In this document: positions 1-9,189 of the stretch, in pieces
Layout: each line of letters opens with the position of its first letter
Position numbering within the stretch: the stretch's first letter is position 1
Assembly: GCF_000332235.1 (NCBI RefSeq)
Contig: NZ_CM001775.1
Coordinates: 64,713 to 128,712, forward strand
Origin: Geminocystis herdmanii PCC 6308
GTDB taxonomy: Bacteria; Cyanobacteriota; Cyanobacteriia; Cyanobacteriales; Cyanobacteriaceae
Direction of reading: 5' to 3'
Length of the DNA: 64,000 bases
Made by a program: the position numbers and the translations under genes
Notes under the pieces: generated by a model
Told to the model about the DNA's origin: nothing
Database searches by the model: none
The model's input: only the letters and a program-made list of their open reading frames with translations

Positions 1-241
1 TTTTCAGATTTTTTACGAATAAAAAAATTAAAGGAACTTTATCATATTCAACAAAAAAATTCTCTGTATCGATCGAATAATTTGTTTCTGATAAAGAACA
101 ATTACGATGAAGAAAAACGATATTTTGACAATAATTTTTTAACTGTTGACAAAGTCGATTATTTTGCCCGACAAACAAAATTTTCCAAGAATTATTACCC
201 ATCAAAATTGAGTCTGCAATAATGTCTTGTTTGTATAGCAT
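1..241 (-). CDS. hypothetical protein, N-terminal part (cut by window edge)
   Basis: An open frame on the minus strand starts with ATG at 239-241 and runs off the left edge without a stop (80 codons visible). A hydrophobic strand near residues 19-25 (WKILFVG) followed by a polar helix resembles the first beta-alpha unit of a Rossmann-like or receiver-type fold, but this is too little to name a family. Codon use is AT-rich like the neighbours. It is divergent from nothing nearby; the next gene on the same strand starts at 771. Function unknown. Confidence 0.45.
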   Translation of the reverse strand, partial: MLYKQDIIADSILMGNNSWKILFVGQNNRLCQQLKNYCQNIVFLHRNCSLSETNYSIDTENFFVEYDKVPLIFLFVKNLK

Positions 242-375
242 TTTCTTTACAACATAATATGATTAACACAAAAATAAGCACTTTTAAAAGTTAACTTTTT
301 TTGTTTAGTCTGATATTATATTTTACGATGGAATTGGTAATAATAGTCACAAAATAGCGTTGATCTTAACAAATA

Positions 376-771
376 TTAATACCACTGATTGCGAGGAGAA
401 TAATAGATAGGAGAATCTTTAACAATAAAGGGTTTTTCTTGCCAATCTACAGACCAATTTTTTTCTTTCAAATATTTAAGTAATGGCATCATCATCTCTA
501 AATTACGACAAAACCAATATTGTTTTTCTTGATCTTCATCGATAAAGATGATTTGATATTGATAAGCATGACCAAGAGTTTTTAATAATCCGGGATATTT
601 TTTTAACTCTTTTTTAATCTGGGATTGGGAATAGGTAATAATACTATTTTTTTGAAAATGATAAGGAATTTTAAATTTAGGTGTTTGAGGTTTTTTAGGT
701 ATAATAGGGGTACTTAAAACGGGGCTTAATAGGGGTTTTCGTTCGGGTTTTTTCGCATAAAAGGGAAACAT
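376..771 (-). CDS. hypothetical protein (131 aa)
   Basis: I do not recognise this protein. The first ~40 residues are rich in Pro and Lys and probably disordered; residues 50-131 look like a small alpha/beta domain with strands (QIIFIDEDQEKQYWF) and an amphipathic helix (LEMMMPLLKYLKEKNW). There is no signal peptide or membrane segment. It sits 87 bases downstream of the iscA-like gene on the same strand. The frame is free of stops and has normal codon use, so it is probably a real lineage-specific gene. Confidence 0.6.
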   Translation of the reverse strand: MFPFYAKKPERKPLLSPVLSTPIIPKKPQTPKFKIPYHFQKNSIITYSQSQIKKELKKYPGLLKTLGHAYQYQIIFIDEDQEKQYWFCRNLEMMMPLLKYLKEKNWSVDWQEKPFIVKDSPIYYSPRNQWY

Positions 772-857
772 AATAATTAATGAGGAATGAGAAATTAGGA
801 ATGAGAGGAGTAGGTGATTGAAAACTATTCATTATTCACTATGCACTATTTGACTAT

Positions 858-1214
858 TTAGGTAGCGAAGGATTTACCGCAACCACAGGTTTGATTAGCG
901 TTGGGATTGGTGAATTGAAAACCGCCTCCAATCATAGCGTTACTGTAATCTAAGACTAAGCCATATAAATATAATAGACTTTTTCGATCGCACACTAGTT
1001 TAAAACCTTCATAATCAAAAATATCATCATGTTCGGTGACATTGTTAAGATTTTCAAAATCCATCATGTAAGACATACCAGAACACCCTCCCTGTCTAAC
1101 GCCTACCCGTAAACAGAGATTTTCGTTACCTTGTTGTTGTCTTAACATTAAAACGTGTTTAAGAGCATTTTCTGTTAATTGAATACCGCTATTGGACATT
1201 ACTGCTTGTGTCAT
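858..1214 (-). CDS. IscA/SufA-type iron-sulfur cluster assembly protein (HesB family)
   Basis: This is a small A-type carrier that holds Fe-S clusters or iron and passes them to apoproteins in the cytoplasm. The family's three conserved cysteines are present: Cys44 in RQGGCSG, and Cys110 and Cys112 in the C-terminal CGCG. Length (118 aa) is normal. The segment LYLYGLVLDYSNAMIGGGFQFTNPNA is the usual core around the penultimate strand. No isc or suf partners are adjacent, which is common in cyanobacteria. Whether it is the IscA or the SufA paralogue cannot be decided from one sequence, so no symbol is given. Confidence 0.93.
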   Translation of the reverse strand: MTQAVMSNSGIQLTENALKHVLMLRQQQGNENLCLRVGVRQGGCSGMSYMMDFENLNNVTEHDDIFDYEGFKLVCDRKSLLYLYGLVLDYSNAMIGGGFQFTNPNANQTCGCGKSFAT

Positions 1215-1427
1215 AAACGTTGATTACTGATACTGGATTTATTTATCTTTCTATTCTAACGTGAGTTTTCTTTGAGTCAAAGTTTATTTAGATGGTAAAA
1301 TTTTCATTCCAAAATTATTTAAACTTTTTTCTGGAGAAGTCTAATATCTAAAGTCGATCGAATTATTTATTTTAATTAAGGCTAATTTTAATAGTATTTA
1401 GCAACTTTTAATCATTAATTTTATTAA

Positions 1428-1612
1428 TTATAAACCTGATTCCTCTAGGGCTTTTGTTAACAAATCAGCCAAATTTTCTTTTTGTGCCCATGATGTTAAA
1501 TAATTAAAATCTAAATCATGGGATTGAACTTTTAGCACCCCTAAAATATCTCGCCATTGACGCTCATAAATTTGATTTCCTTGGGGATACCTTGGGGAAT
1601 ATTGATTAATGG
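1428..1612 (-). pseudogene. C-terminal remnant of a protein-coding gene
   Basis: Between 1215 and 1748 there is no intact gene, but on the minus strand about 60 codons are open and end in TAA at 1428-1430. The peptide includes ERQWRDILGVLKVQ and LADLLTKALEESGL, which looks like the C-terminus of a family of cyanobacterial proteins of the nucleotidyltransferase-like type (from memory, not verified). There is no start codon, and an in-frame stop near 1612 cuts it off. The rest of the gap (1215-1427 and 1613-1748) is AT-rich with nothing I can call. Confidence 0.45.
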
Positions 1613-1748
1613 TATTTTAGGCATAGGAAAAATGAGCTATTATTTTTAACTATTGATTTTAAAACTATGATCACTATCCCGCAATTCAATAAAATTACAG
1701 GATGGTGAATTTAATTGATACCTTTACTCCTAGAGACAAAACGGGCTT

Positions 1749-2636
1749 TTAAATTTCCATCATAGCACGAGAGATCAAACTGCGTCCGATGGACTGTATG
1801 CCTGTATGTTCAAAGTAGTTGGTTGACATATCGAGGAAGGCGGCGACATAATCTAATTGATCTTCAGAAAATTCGACAAAACTATGGAGATTTTTTACTA
1901 CTTTATTTTGGGTGATGGCGTGACTGGCGACAAATCCTGTCATCCATCCCTTAACGGCAGAGAAACTATTGCCGATAAACTGTAATTGCCCTGCTGGATT
2001 TCCTCCCGGAATAAAGCGACTGACACTGGAAAACCCTGCATTATTAGTTAATTCTTTACTCGATAGGTTACTAATAGTTGACTCTACTGTTAAGATAAAA
2101 TCTGCACCAAAAGGCACGATACCATCAAAACAGACTAAAGCCGCCATGCGTGTTAAAGCGTCTCCTTCATATTCTCCTAAGGCTTTGACGAAATCTCCGA
2201 TACTGTCTCCGGGTAAACCGTTGATTTGACAAAAGGCAACGACTTCTACTACTAATTTGATGGCTAAGTCTAGCGCCTGGGCTTTTTCGTTGTTAGGGGT
2301 GAGGCGGTTAAGAAAACTTAATAAACCTATTTTTGAGCCTACTTTATTGGCTAAAGCTGCTGCCCCTAAAGCATAATCGGCTTTGTCAACGGTTTGATAT
2401 AACCATAACGCATTTTGATAGCCTTGGGTTTTATCATTAAATAACCATACCGCACGATCGCCAATTTTTTGAATAATTTGTTCGTCAGTTTCTCCCGTCA
2501 CTTCTCGAATCATTTGCTCAAAATTAGTAGTATTTTGCCATTGCCCCGGAATAGCGAAATCGAGGGATTTTAATACCATGGTGGTAATATTATTTTTTGG
2601 TAAATTATCGACTAATTCAAAAATTGCTTTACTCAT
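1749..2636 (-). CDS. conserved hypothetical protein (295 aa)
   Basis: I do not recognise a named family. The protein is mostly helical and soluble-looking, with alternating Ala/Leu-rich helices (YALGAAALANKVG, ALDLAIKLVVEVVAFC) and a moderately hydrophobic stretch near 170-185 (FDGIVPFGADFILTVES) that is too polar for a clear membrane span. There is no signal peptide. Codon use and GC are a little higher than in nearby accessory genes, which suggests a resident core or lineage gene. It is followed on the same strand by a lipoprotein gene upstream at 3230, but the 75-base gap gives no proof of an operon. Confidence 0.7.
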   Translation of the reverse strand: MSKAIFELVDNLPKNNITTMVLKSLDFAIPGQWQNTTNFEQMIREVTGETDEQIIQKIGDRAVWLFNDKTQGYQNALWLYQTVDKADYALGAAALANKVGSKIGLLSFLNRLTPNNEKAQALDLAIKLVVEVVAFCQINGLPGDSIGDFVKALGEYEGDALTRMAALVCFDGIVPFGADFILTVESTISNLSSKELTNNAGFSSVSRFIPGGNPAGQLQFIGNSFSAVKGWMTGFVASHAITQNKVVKNLHSFVEFSEDQLDYVAAFLDMSTNYFEHTGIQSIGRSLISRAMMEI

Positions 2637-2711
2637 ATTCTATTCTCTTGTGATATTATGTGGAATGATTAATGGACTATTTAAGATTATTTGAAATGGT
2701 ATAAATTTTAT

Positions 2712-3230
2712 TTAGTTTAAATTTGCTAAGTTAGTTAAATCGAATTTACTTAACCATTCTTTTCTTTGTTTTAAATCAAAATTTACATTACTTGATTTTA
2801 TACTAACTTGATAACGATCGCCCACTAAAACAGCAGTATTATTTGTGCCTTTTTCTACCACTGGAAAACCGTTAATTTTATCCGTAGAATTTTTAAAGTC
2901 TTCTTTAGCTGAGGGATTGCTAATAGTATCAAAAATAGCTAAAACTGCTAAATCTTCTCCATTACGCTTTAATTTTGCTTGAACAAATCCTGATTTTTCT
3001 TGGGTAAAAACTCTTTCATATTCTCCACTACTAACAGGAAAAAATTGATTAAAACTAGCACCTTTTACCGCATCTTTATCAACGGCAGTATTTCTATTTC
3101 CTGCGTCTAAACTTTCTTGTTGTGCCGATTCAAAACGAGAAGGCGGTTGAGGATTACAAGCGGATAAAAATAGTAAAGAAAATAAACAAAATGAGACTAT
3201 TATACGAGATATTTTTTTTTGATTGATCAT
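2712..3230 (-). CDS. putative lipoprotein (172 aa)
   Basis: The N-terminus is a classic lipoprotein signal: Lys-rich start, hydrophobic stretch (IIVSFCLFSLLFL) and lipobox LSAC with Cys25 as the predicted acylation site, so the protein should be tethered to a membrane facing the periplasm. The mature part (residues 26-172) has a polar linker and then an alternating-strand domain that I cannot assign; it ends in a Leu/Asn-rich helix. Its job is unknown. It reads toward the 295-aa gene at 1749-2636 on the same strand with a 75-base gap. Confidence 0.75.
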   Translation of the reverse strand: MINQKKISRIIVSFCLFSLLFLSACNPQPPSRFESAQQESLDAGNRNTAVDKDAVKGASFNQFFPVSSGEYERVFTQEKSGFVQAKLKRNGEDLAVLAIFDTISNPSAKEDFKNSTDKINGFPVVEKGTNNTAVLVGDRYQVSIKSSNVNFDLKQRKEWLSKFDLTNLANLN

Positions 3231-3414
3231 AATTTAAAACCTTAAAGAATATTTAATGATACTGTTCGATCGAACCGATCATCATGATTTAAAATCTTAT
3301 TATAACAGTCCTCAATGATTTGTGAACAATCCCCCTTTTATTCCCCCAACTTTGGGGGTTAGTGGGTGACAATTTTGGGGAGTTAGGCGGCAAAATTTTA
3401 CAACTAACATAGTT

Positions 3415-4506
3415 TTATTCACTACTTCCTTTAGCAATTATTTCACGATTTCGATCGAACAAAATAACTGATATTTTGACAAAATGTTCAGAATGTTTTA
3501 AAATATATTTTTCACAATTATTAGCAATTCTATTCGCCATAAATTGATAAATTTGATCAGTATAATTACTCTTATTTTCTCTGTCAAATGCTAGTAAAAT
3601 TTGATAAGCTGATTCTGTGGTTTCCGCCGTAAATATTTGTTGAATAATTCCATGAGGTAAATTAAAATTAGCACAAATTGCCGTTAAAATTTCTAATCTT
3701 GCATCAGCTAAATGATGATGAGTATGAAAAATATTTCCTGCTAATTTAATTAACTTTCCATGATAACCTAATAATATAATTGACTTAACTTGCTCGATCG
3801 AACTCTTTACTAACATTGAGCCTAACCAGTTTGCAGTCTTTACTAATTGCTCAGAATTATAACCTAATTTAACAGCTAAATCTAAACCATTTTCCCCGAT
3901 ACAAAACACTAAATTATCAAATTTTTTCGCCTTTTCTGCTAACTCTTGTTGATATAATTCTAACTGTTTTTGACTGGTTAAAGGTTGAGAAATTCCTGTT
4001 GTACCCAATAAAGATAACCCTTCAATCACTCCAAAAGCTGAATTAGAAGTACGTTGAGCCAGTTTTTTTCCTTCGGGTAAAATAATTTTTACTTCCACAA
4101 TACTAGGACTTTTTAAGTTGTCTAATAAATTTTTTTCTAATAGTTTTTGTGCATAGGAATAAATAGCAGATTTTCCATCTAAATTAGTAATTTTTCCAAT
4201 GCCTTCCCCCCCCTCAATAATTAATTTAGTTTCGTAATGTGGTGTTAAAGTTACGATCGACCAAATAGGAGTATCACGGGTTAAATCTAAATTATCACCC
4301 GGATTTGAACGGGTAATAGCTAAGGCTTGATTATCACTAATTTTAGCTATTTGTTCAATATTAATAGTTGCCAATTCTGACGGTTTAATTAAATCGATAA
4401 TAACCTGATTTTCTTGATAACTATTTTGTAAATATTGCAAACTTGCCACTGCTGAAGCCGTAGCAAAAACGGGTAAAGTATAACCTGAATTACTTAATTT
4501 TGACAT
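3415..4506 (-). CDS. cbiD: cobalt-precorrin-5B C1-methyltransferase CbiD
   Basis: CbiD methylates C1 of the corrin ring in the anaerobic-type cobalamin pathway, using S-adenosylmethionine. The family N-terminus SGYTLPVFATASAVASL is present, as are the downstream GEGIGKITNLDG and ILLGYHGKLIKLAGNIFHTHHHLADAR-type blocks. The frame stays open 10 codons upstream to 4536, but those codons (MTKVITTNFF) lie inside the dispersed repeat at 4511-4586, so I choose ATG 4504-4506. Two other corrin-ring methyltransferase genes, cobL and cobI, are in this window but not adjacent. Length (363 aa) fits the family. Confidence 0.93.
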   Translation of the reverse strand: MSKLSNSGYTLPVFATASAVASLQYLQNSYQENQVIIDLIKPSELATINIEQIAKISDNQALAITRSNPGDNLDLTRDTPIWSIVTLTPHYETKLIIEGGEGIGKITNLDGKSAIYSYAQKLLEKNLLDNLKSPSIVEVKIILPEGKKLAQRTSNSAFGVIEGLSLLGTTGISQPLTSQKQLELYQQELAEKAKKFDNLVFCIGENGLDLAVKLGYNSEQLVKTANWLGSMLVKSSIEQVKSIILLGYHGKLIKLAGNIFHTHHHLADARLEILTAICANFNLPHGIIQQIFTAETTESAYQILLAFDRENKSNYTDQIYQFMANRIANNCEKYILKHSEHFVKISVILFDRNREIIAKGSSE

Positions 4507-4510
4507 AAAA

Positions 4511-4586
4511 AAGTTCGTAGTGATGACTTTAGTCATTTCTTAATAGACATAAGTTGAAGAAGGGTTGAAACCCTCACTACAAACTT
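4511..4586. repeat. dispersed inverted-repeat element, copy 1 (upstream of cbiD)
   Basis: About 76 bases with inverted ends (AGTTCGTAGTGA ... TCACTACAAACTT) and internal half-palindromes (ACTTTAGT and GGGTTGAAACCC). A second copy lies at 34779-34856, directly upstream of cobI. Fixed-length palindromic repeats of this kind are common in cyanobacterial chromosomes. The cbiD frame reads through the left end, giving a false N-terminal extension. Confidence 0.8.
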
Positions 4587-4695
4587 ATTAAAAATCTATT
4601 CGGGAGATGTCTAAAGAATTAAATAATTTTAAATATTAGCTTTTTTTTCTGTTTAATTTAACTAAAATTACCGAAATTACTGAGTAAACTTTGTA

Positions 4696-5430
4696 TTAAA
4701 AATTAGGTAAATCAAACAAAACAGAAGTCATATAATTTTCAGCCCATTCTACCCCAAAAGCCTTCTCTAAAACTCGTCTAGTTTTATCATTTTGTTGCTG
4801 TTGAGTGCAGTAATTTTTTTGCCCTTGCAAATAGACTAATTTTTCTGAAGCAGAAACCTCTTGGGATGCCGTAGCTATTTGACAATGAATTGTTAAAAAA
4901 TCTTTAACTCTATGCAAAAATAACATTTCTTCTTCACCATTGGAAGGGCGAATAAATAAACAAAAAGGAGAAAAAATATCGCCCCAAGGAGGTAAATCTC
5001 GTTTATCTTGAAAAGTAATTTCTGCTAAACTAGACAATTTTTCTTGATAATCAGAAGATAGAGTTTTATCGCCACTGGTAGGGGATAAATCCACAATCGC
5101 CGCACTAATTCCCGCCTTTCCTGCCACAATATCACAACCAAACATCGCTAAAGGATATTGAGGATAAGGAAACATAACGCAGTGAAGAATATCTAAATTG
5201 TTACCCACTTTCGCTAATTCCAAGTGCATTTTCCGAAATTGTTGACTTTGATAACAAGTGTTTTGAATAGTGAGTCTTTCCCCTTCTAATTTCCCTTCCA
5301 CATATCCTAATTCTTCGGGAAGTTGATAGGGTGATAAAATTAAATTTTCTTGCCAAATAGCAATAATGGCATCGGCTAATTGATTAATTAAGGGGTGTAA
5401 TCTACTTTTTAAATCTGAGGAATCGATCAT
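4696..5430 (-). CDS. pcyA: phycocyanobilin:ferredoxin oxidoreductase PcyA
   Basis: PcyA reduces biliverdin IXalpha by four electrons from ferredoxin to phycocyanobilin, the chromophore of phycobilisomes and phytochromes. The family core [38 protein letters not shown] is present. His83 and Asp100 have the same 17-residue spacing as the catalytic His88/Asp105 of the Synechocystis enzyme. Length (244 aa) is standard. It is the clearest sign that the host is a phycobilisome-bearing cyanobacterium. It is read alone, with 159 bases to the repeat and cbiD. Confidence 0.96.
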   Translation of the reverse strand: MIDSSDLKSRLHPLINQLADAIIAIWQENLILSPYQLPEELGYVEGKLEGERLTIQNTCYQSQQFRKMHLELAKVGNNLDILHCVMFPYPQYPLAMFGCDIVAGKAGISAAIVDLSPTSGDKTLSSDYQEKLSSLAEITFQDKRDLPPWGDIFSPFCLFIRPSNGEEEMLFLHRVKDFLTIHCQIATASQEVSASEKLVYLQGQKNYCTQQQQNDKTRRVLEKAFGVEWAENYMTSVLFDLPNF

Positions 5431-5576
5431 AAAATCTCAATATAATTATTTATTGGTTATTGATCTTTATTTTTTCATACTTTTATCGGTCTAATGAAAA
5501 ATTGTGATAAAAATAGATAGTAGGGATTAAAAATTTACTACTGAAACTATAAAGATAATATGAGGAGAGAGATTTC

Positions 5577-6068
5577 ATGACATCAAAAGAAGATGAAGAA
5601 AGAGAGTTAGAAATAATGAGGGATGCGTTACAGGGGAGAAAATTTACCCTTGCAGACTTAATCGCTAGGGAAGGAGGAGGTTTTTTGAAAGGAGAATCTC
5701 CTGTACCTATAATAATTCAAATAAAAACAGAAATAAATAATTTCATTGGGAATAACCTTAAAGATTTGTCGGGTGCTTTACAAGCAGTTTTAACGGATTT
5801 AGTGAATGGTGGAGATGATAAAATTAGTTGTCATGATACACAACCTCTGAATGCGTTAACTTTGATTATTGAGGATATTCTCAGTAATGAACATAAATAC
5901 TATGATTTTGTGAAACAAGTTGATTTAAAATGGGGACAAATGAATGGTGAACGTCCTTACTTTCAAAATGTAGGAGAAACCGCACATCCAGATGATGAAT
6001 ATAGTCATGAATCTGTACGTTTGCGACTAATGGATTTACTAGAAAAAATTAATCAACAAATATCATGA
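5577..6068 (+). CDS. hypothetical acidic protein (163 aa)
   Basis: I do not recognise this family. It is acidic and mainly helical, starting with a charged helix (EDEERELEIMRDALQGRKFTLADLIAREGG) and ending in LMDLLEKINQQIS. No signal peptide or membrane span is visible. A good ribosome-binding site (GAGGAGAG) lies 8 bases before ATG 5577. The stop overlaps the start of the next small gene (ATGA at 6065-6068), so the two are translationally coupled and probably act together. Confidence 0.7.
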   Translation: MTSKEDEERELEIMRDALQGRKFTLADLIAREGGGFLKGESPVPIIIQIKTEINNFIGNNLKDLSGALQAVLTDLVNGGDDKISCHDTQPLNALTLIIEDILSNEHKYYDFVKQVDLKWGQMNGERPYFQNVGETAHPDDEYSHESVRLRLMDLLEKINQQIS

Positions 6069-6217
6069 TGAAAAGTACGATCGAACAAGATAAAAATATC
6101 AAGAATAATCAACCTAATCAAGAGATGAATGATCCCATTTTATGTGATCACTGTAAACGTACCGCTACTAATGGGATTAAATGTAAAGGGATTTGTGTGG
6201 CTGATAATGATTATTAA
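6065..6217 (+). CDS. small four-cysteine zinc-ribbon-like protein (50 aa)
   Basis: ATG at 6065 overlaps the previous stop by 4 bases (ATGA), a typical coupling arrangement; a second ATG follows at 6068. The product is a 50-residue peptide with an unstructured, charged N-terminus and then CDHC (residues 27-30) and CKGIC (residues 40-44), which could bind one metal ion. The stop is TAA at 6215-6217. Its function is unknown. The coupling with the 163-aa gene is the best argument that it is real. Confidence 0.6.
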   Translation: MMKSTIEQDKNIKNNQPNQEMNDPILCDHCKRTATNGIKCKGICVADNDY

Positions 6218-6848
6218 CTCATCGTTCGCTTATTTGAAAATGTAAAAATGAGTAAAATAGCTTCTAATCTTTAACCTATAAATGTTTTAGCTCAAAGAGT
6301 ACTTATTAAGCATAATGTGTAAGGGAGGTTAACTATATTAGCAGTTTTCATACTATAACTTACTTGCAAAATAAAAATTACCAACATTGGGGCTACAAAA
6401 AAAGAAACAATTAGCGTAATTATTACAATAATTATAATGAGATGGTTGAAACAGAATCATGAGCTAGGCTGGTATAAATAGACTCTGGTACTTTCATCAA
6501 ACTTAATATCACCTCAGTTCGATGCAAAAATGTTTGATAAGGGCAGGTTTCAGGTTGCAGGTTGCAGGTTAACAATTTCTTTGTTTGGATCAATTAATTA
6601 CTTAATTTAATTTCGATAAAATCAATTTGAATAACTTTTTCACCTTATCTTTACCTGATACCTAACACCTTATCTTAACCGATGATTTTATGTCGAACTC
6701 AGGTTAAACCAATAGAAAAATTACTATATCTTTTATATCTTCTTCCTTTTTCTGTGGTGCGATCGTGCAGCACCACTTCGTGGGCGAGCAGCGTGCCTTT
6801 GGCATCGAGTTTTGTAAGTGGTAAAATAAAAAGTAAATGTAATAGATT
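6218..6848. repeat. 630-base gene-free stretch with tandem and dispersed repeats
   Basis: No open frame of coding quality is present. Near 6544-6570 there is a 7-base tandem repeat (CAGGTTG units), and at 6648-6680 the phrase ACCTGATACCTAACACC that recurs at about 24840. At 6757-6809 lies a member of the GATC-bounded dispersed repeat (GCAGCACCACTTCG) followed by a second common cyanobacterial phrase (GTGCCTTTGGCATCGAG). Confidence 0.55.
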
Positions 6849-6860
6849 TTGAATCGAAAT

Positions 6861-7085
6861 ATGGAAAATTTAGAATTAATTAGTAAAGCAATTCTCCCAT
6901 TATCTTTGGAAAGTAAAAAGCAACTTTTAGAAATATTAGAGCAACAAATATTTGAGTTAGAAGAAGCTAATTATCAAGAGGATGAAAATACAATCAATGA
7001 AATTAAGTTAGTTCAACAAGAATATGAAAACGAAGAATATTTGAACCTTAATCAATACCTTGAACAAAGAGGCAATATTAATTAA
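6861..7085 (+). CDS. antitoxin of a RelE-type toxin-antitoxin pair
   Basis: A small acidic protein (74 aa from ATG 6861) made of amphipathic helices (SLESKKQLLEILEQQIFELEEA, EIKLVQQEYENEEYLNLNQY). The frame is open to a TTG at 6849, but ATG 6861 is the better start. It ends with TAATG, so its stop overlaps by one base the start of the RelE-like toxin gene, the usual antitoxin-first layout. The protein should bind and neutralise the toxin and probably autoregulates the pair. The DNA-binding fold is not evident, so the class is inferred from position. Confidence 0.75.
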   Translation: MENLELISKAILPLSLESKKQLLEILEQQIFELEEANYQEDENTINEIKLVQQEYENEEYLNLNQYLEQRGNIN

Positions 7086-7351
7086 TGAATTACGATCTTA
7101 TCATCTCTAAGTCAGTACAAAAGCAGATTGATAAATTACCGAATGAAATTGTATTGCGTATCGTGGAAAAACTTAAAGTATTATCAACAGAACCTCGTTT
7201 GCAAGGAGTGATCAAACTTAAAGGATATGATAATCAATATCGACTTAGAGTGGAAAATTATCGTATTCGTTATGAAATTGATGATTCCAATCATCAAATC
7301 AAAATATTACAGTGTAAGCATCGCAGAGAAGTTTATAGAGATGATCGTTAA
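7085..7351 (+). CDS. RelE/ParE-superfamily toxin
   Basis: This 88-aa basic protein has the RelE pattern: SKSVQKQIDKLPNEIVLRIVEKLKVL helices, then KLKGYDNQYRLRVENYRIRYEID and the C-terminal strand IKILQCKHRREVY. RelE-family toxins cleave mRNA in the ribosome; the C-terminal Lys-His-Arg-Arg-Tyr cluster fits this activity. It overlaps the antitoxin gene by one base. Whether it is a mRNA interferase or a ParE-type gyrase poison cannot be decided from sequence alone, though the HRREVY tail favours RelE. Confidence 0.88.
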   Translation: MNYDLIISKSVQKQIDKLPNEIVLRIVEKLKVLSTEPRLQGVIKLKGYDNQYRLRVENYRIRYEIDDSNHQIKILQCKHRREVYRDDR

Positions 7352-7416
7352 AACAAACTGGAAAATGCGATCGCACCTCAAATTTAATAAATTAGGGTTA
7401 GTTTATAATGATTATC

Positions 7417-7433
7417 GGTGGGCAATGCCCACC
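7417..7433. repeat. palindromic hairpin repeat
   Basis: The perfect palindrome GGTGGGCAATGCCCACC can form a stable hairpin just after the relE-like gene and may end its transcript, although a U-run is lacking. A near-copy (GGTGGGGATTGCCCACC) occurs at 42657-42673. It is also the DNA just outside the right end of the IS200/IS605 remnant. Confidence 0.6.
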
Positions 7434-7448
7434 CTACTAAGTATATTA

Positions 7449-7783
7449 TGGTGACATCCTCCCGCGCTGATCCTACGGATACAGACGTGGGCTTCCAAAT
7501 ATCGCTACTTGGATTTTCTGTTTCAACGGGTGTTTCTAGCCATCGATTGCTCGACAACCCCGATTCATTGCCCTCCGCAAACTTGTTACCGACTGCCCAT
7601 CGGCTTCAACTTTTTAACCTTTTAGACCCACGCTATGCACTGTTCACCAGCAAGGTAGCTGTACGTTTGTGTCAAGTGGCGAGGTGGTTAGCCTGTTTTT
7701 ATGATAGCACGTCACAGGCGATTACCAACCACACTTGTTTAATTATTTTTTTTGTTGAAAACAAAGTGTGGGGCTTCTCGCCG
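7449..7783 (-). mobile_element. remnant of an IS200/IS605-type element: TnpB 3' end and right-end hairpin
   Basis: On the minus strand a ~50-codon open stretch reads VGNKFAEGNESGLSS and then TPVETENPSSDIWKP before running into the right-end hairpin (imperfect stem GGAAGCCCACG...GCGGGAGGATGTCAC at 7451-7496). This is the arrangement at the 3' end of tnpB genes, where the end of the gene is also the omega RNA that guides TnpB. A second hairpin (CCACACTTTGTTTTC ... AACAAGTGTGG, 7731-7779) lies next to the glyA stop at 7784-7786. The TnpB catalytic region and any tnpA are missing, so the element cannot move by itself. It is either a decayed element or a short non-autonomous derivative. A plus-strand frame here (7418-7792) is noise. 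Confidence 0.6.
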
Positions 7784-9067
7784 TTAAGCTAAAGCTGGTA
7801 CAGGGATTCTTAAATGAGGATAGAGAGGGAATCGATCGCACAATGTTTCAACACGTTTAATACAATCTAATCTCACGGCTTCATCTTCGGGGTTTAAGAG
7901 TCTGTCGGCGATAATATTGGCAATTTCGGTAAATTCCGCTTCTTTTAAGCCTCTGGTGGTTTCCGCAGGTGAACCTAATCTCAATCCACTTGTAACAAAG
8001 GGAGATTCGGGATCGAAGGGTACAGTATTTTTATTAGCTGTAATGCTAGTTTTACCTAATAACTGATCTGCTAGTTTACCAGTCATACCGATCGATCGTA
8101 AATCCACTAAGTTGAGGTGATTATCTGTACCTCCTGAAACTAACTTAAAGCCACGACTGACTAATTGATTACCTAATGTCTGAGAGTTGAGGATAACTTG
8201 TTGACAGTAGGTTTTAAATTCGGGTTTTAAGGCTTCTCCGAAAGCCACCGCTTTACCTGCGATAACGTGTTCGAGGGGGCCTCCTTGTGTACCGGGGAAT
8301 ACGGCTTTATTGAGTTGTTTACCTAATTCTGCGTCACGGGTAAGAATTAAACCGCCTCTTGGTCCTCTTAATGTCTTATGAGTTGTAGTTGTTACCACAT
8401 CGCAATAAGGCACGGGATTAGGATGTAAACCAGTCGCCACTAAACCAGCGATATGAGCAATGTCTGCTAATAAATATGCTCCCACTTCGTCCGCAATTTG
8501 TCTAAATTTGTCAAATTCGATCGTACGAGGATAGGCAGAGTAACCGCAGATAATGAGTTTGGGGCGTTCTTTTAATGCCAATTCCCGAATTTGATCATAG
8601 TCGAGACGCTCGGTTTCTTTGCTGACACCGTATTGGCACACTTCAAACCATTTACCAGAAACGTTGACAGGAGAGCCATGGGTTAAATGTCCACCGTGAG
8701 ACAAATCCATGCCCATAATTTTATCCCCCGGTTTGAGCAGGGTTAAAAACACCGCAAAATTAGCCTGTGCGCCCGAATGGGGTTGAACATTCGCCATTTC
8801 CGCCCCAAATAGCTGTTTTGCTCGATCGATCGCTAAATCTTCCGCTTGATCAACAAATTTACAACCACCATAATAACGTTTTCCGGGCAAACCTTCCGCA
8901 TATTTATTGGTTAAAACTGAACCTTGGGCAGCCATTACCGCAGGAGAGGTGAAATTTTCACTGGCAATTAATTCTAAATGTCCTCTTTGGCGTTGCAACT
9001 CGTTCGCAATAATTTCAGCTATAGCTGGGTCTGTATCGGCTAAAAATTCTAAGTTAGTCTGACTCAC
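7784..9067 (-). CDS. glyA: serine hydroxymethyltransferase GlyA
   Basis: GlyA interconverts serine and glycine with tetrahydrofolate and is a main source of one-carbon units. The pyridoxal-phosphate motif [14 protein letters not shown] is present with Lys231 as the Schiff-base lysine; HSGAQAN (about 97-103) and the N-terminal [13 protein letters not shown] are also family hallmarks. Length (427 aa) is normal. The stop codon lies immediately against the IS200/IS605 remnant, so the natural downstream terminator has probably been replaced by the element's hairpin. Confidence 0.97.
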   Translation of the reverse strand: MSQTNLEFLADTDPAIAEIIANELQRQRGHLELIASENFTSPAVMAAQGSVLTNKYAEGLPGKRYYGGCKFVDQAEDLAIDRAKQLFGAEMANVQPHSGAQANFAVFLTLLKPGDKIMGMDLSHGGHLTHGSPVNVSGKWFEVCQYGVSKETERLDYDQIRELALKERPKLIICGYSAYPRTIEFDKFRQIADEVGAYLLADIAHIAGLVATGLHPNPVPYCDVVTTTTHKTLRGPRGGLILTRDAELGKQLNKAVFPGTQGGPLEHVIAGKAVAFGEALKPEFKTYCQQVILNSQTLGNQLVSRGFKLVSGGTDNHLNLVDLRSIGMTGKLADQLLGKTSITANKNTVPFDPESPFVTSGLRLGSPAETTRGLKEAEFTEIANIIADRLLNPEDEAVRLDCIKRVETLCDRFPLYPHLRIPVPALA

Positions 9068-9189
9068 GTTAATTTAATTTTTCATATAAATATACTTTTT
9101 CTATGATAATCGATTCTTGGTTCATCCTCGATGAAATTTGGCGATCGTCTTGATTGTAGCCTGTGTGTACCACGTGTATGCACTATGAT

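Noticed and set aside
4507..4536. N-terminal extension of CbiD
   Set aside because: The codons belong to the dispersed inverted repeat; the family start is at 4506.
7418..7792. Plus-strand frame of 124 codons
   Set aside because: It lies opposite the TnpB remnant, has no family features and covers hairpins. Treated as noise.
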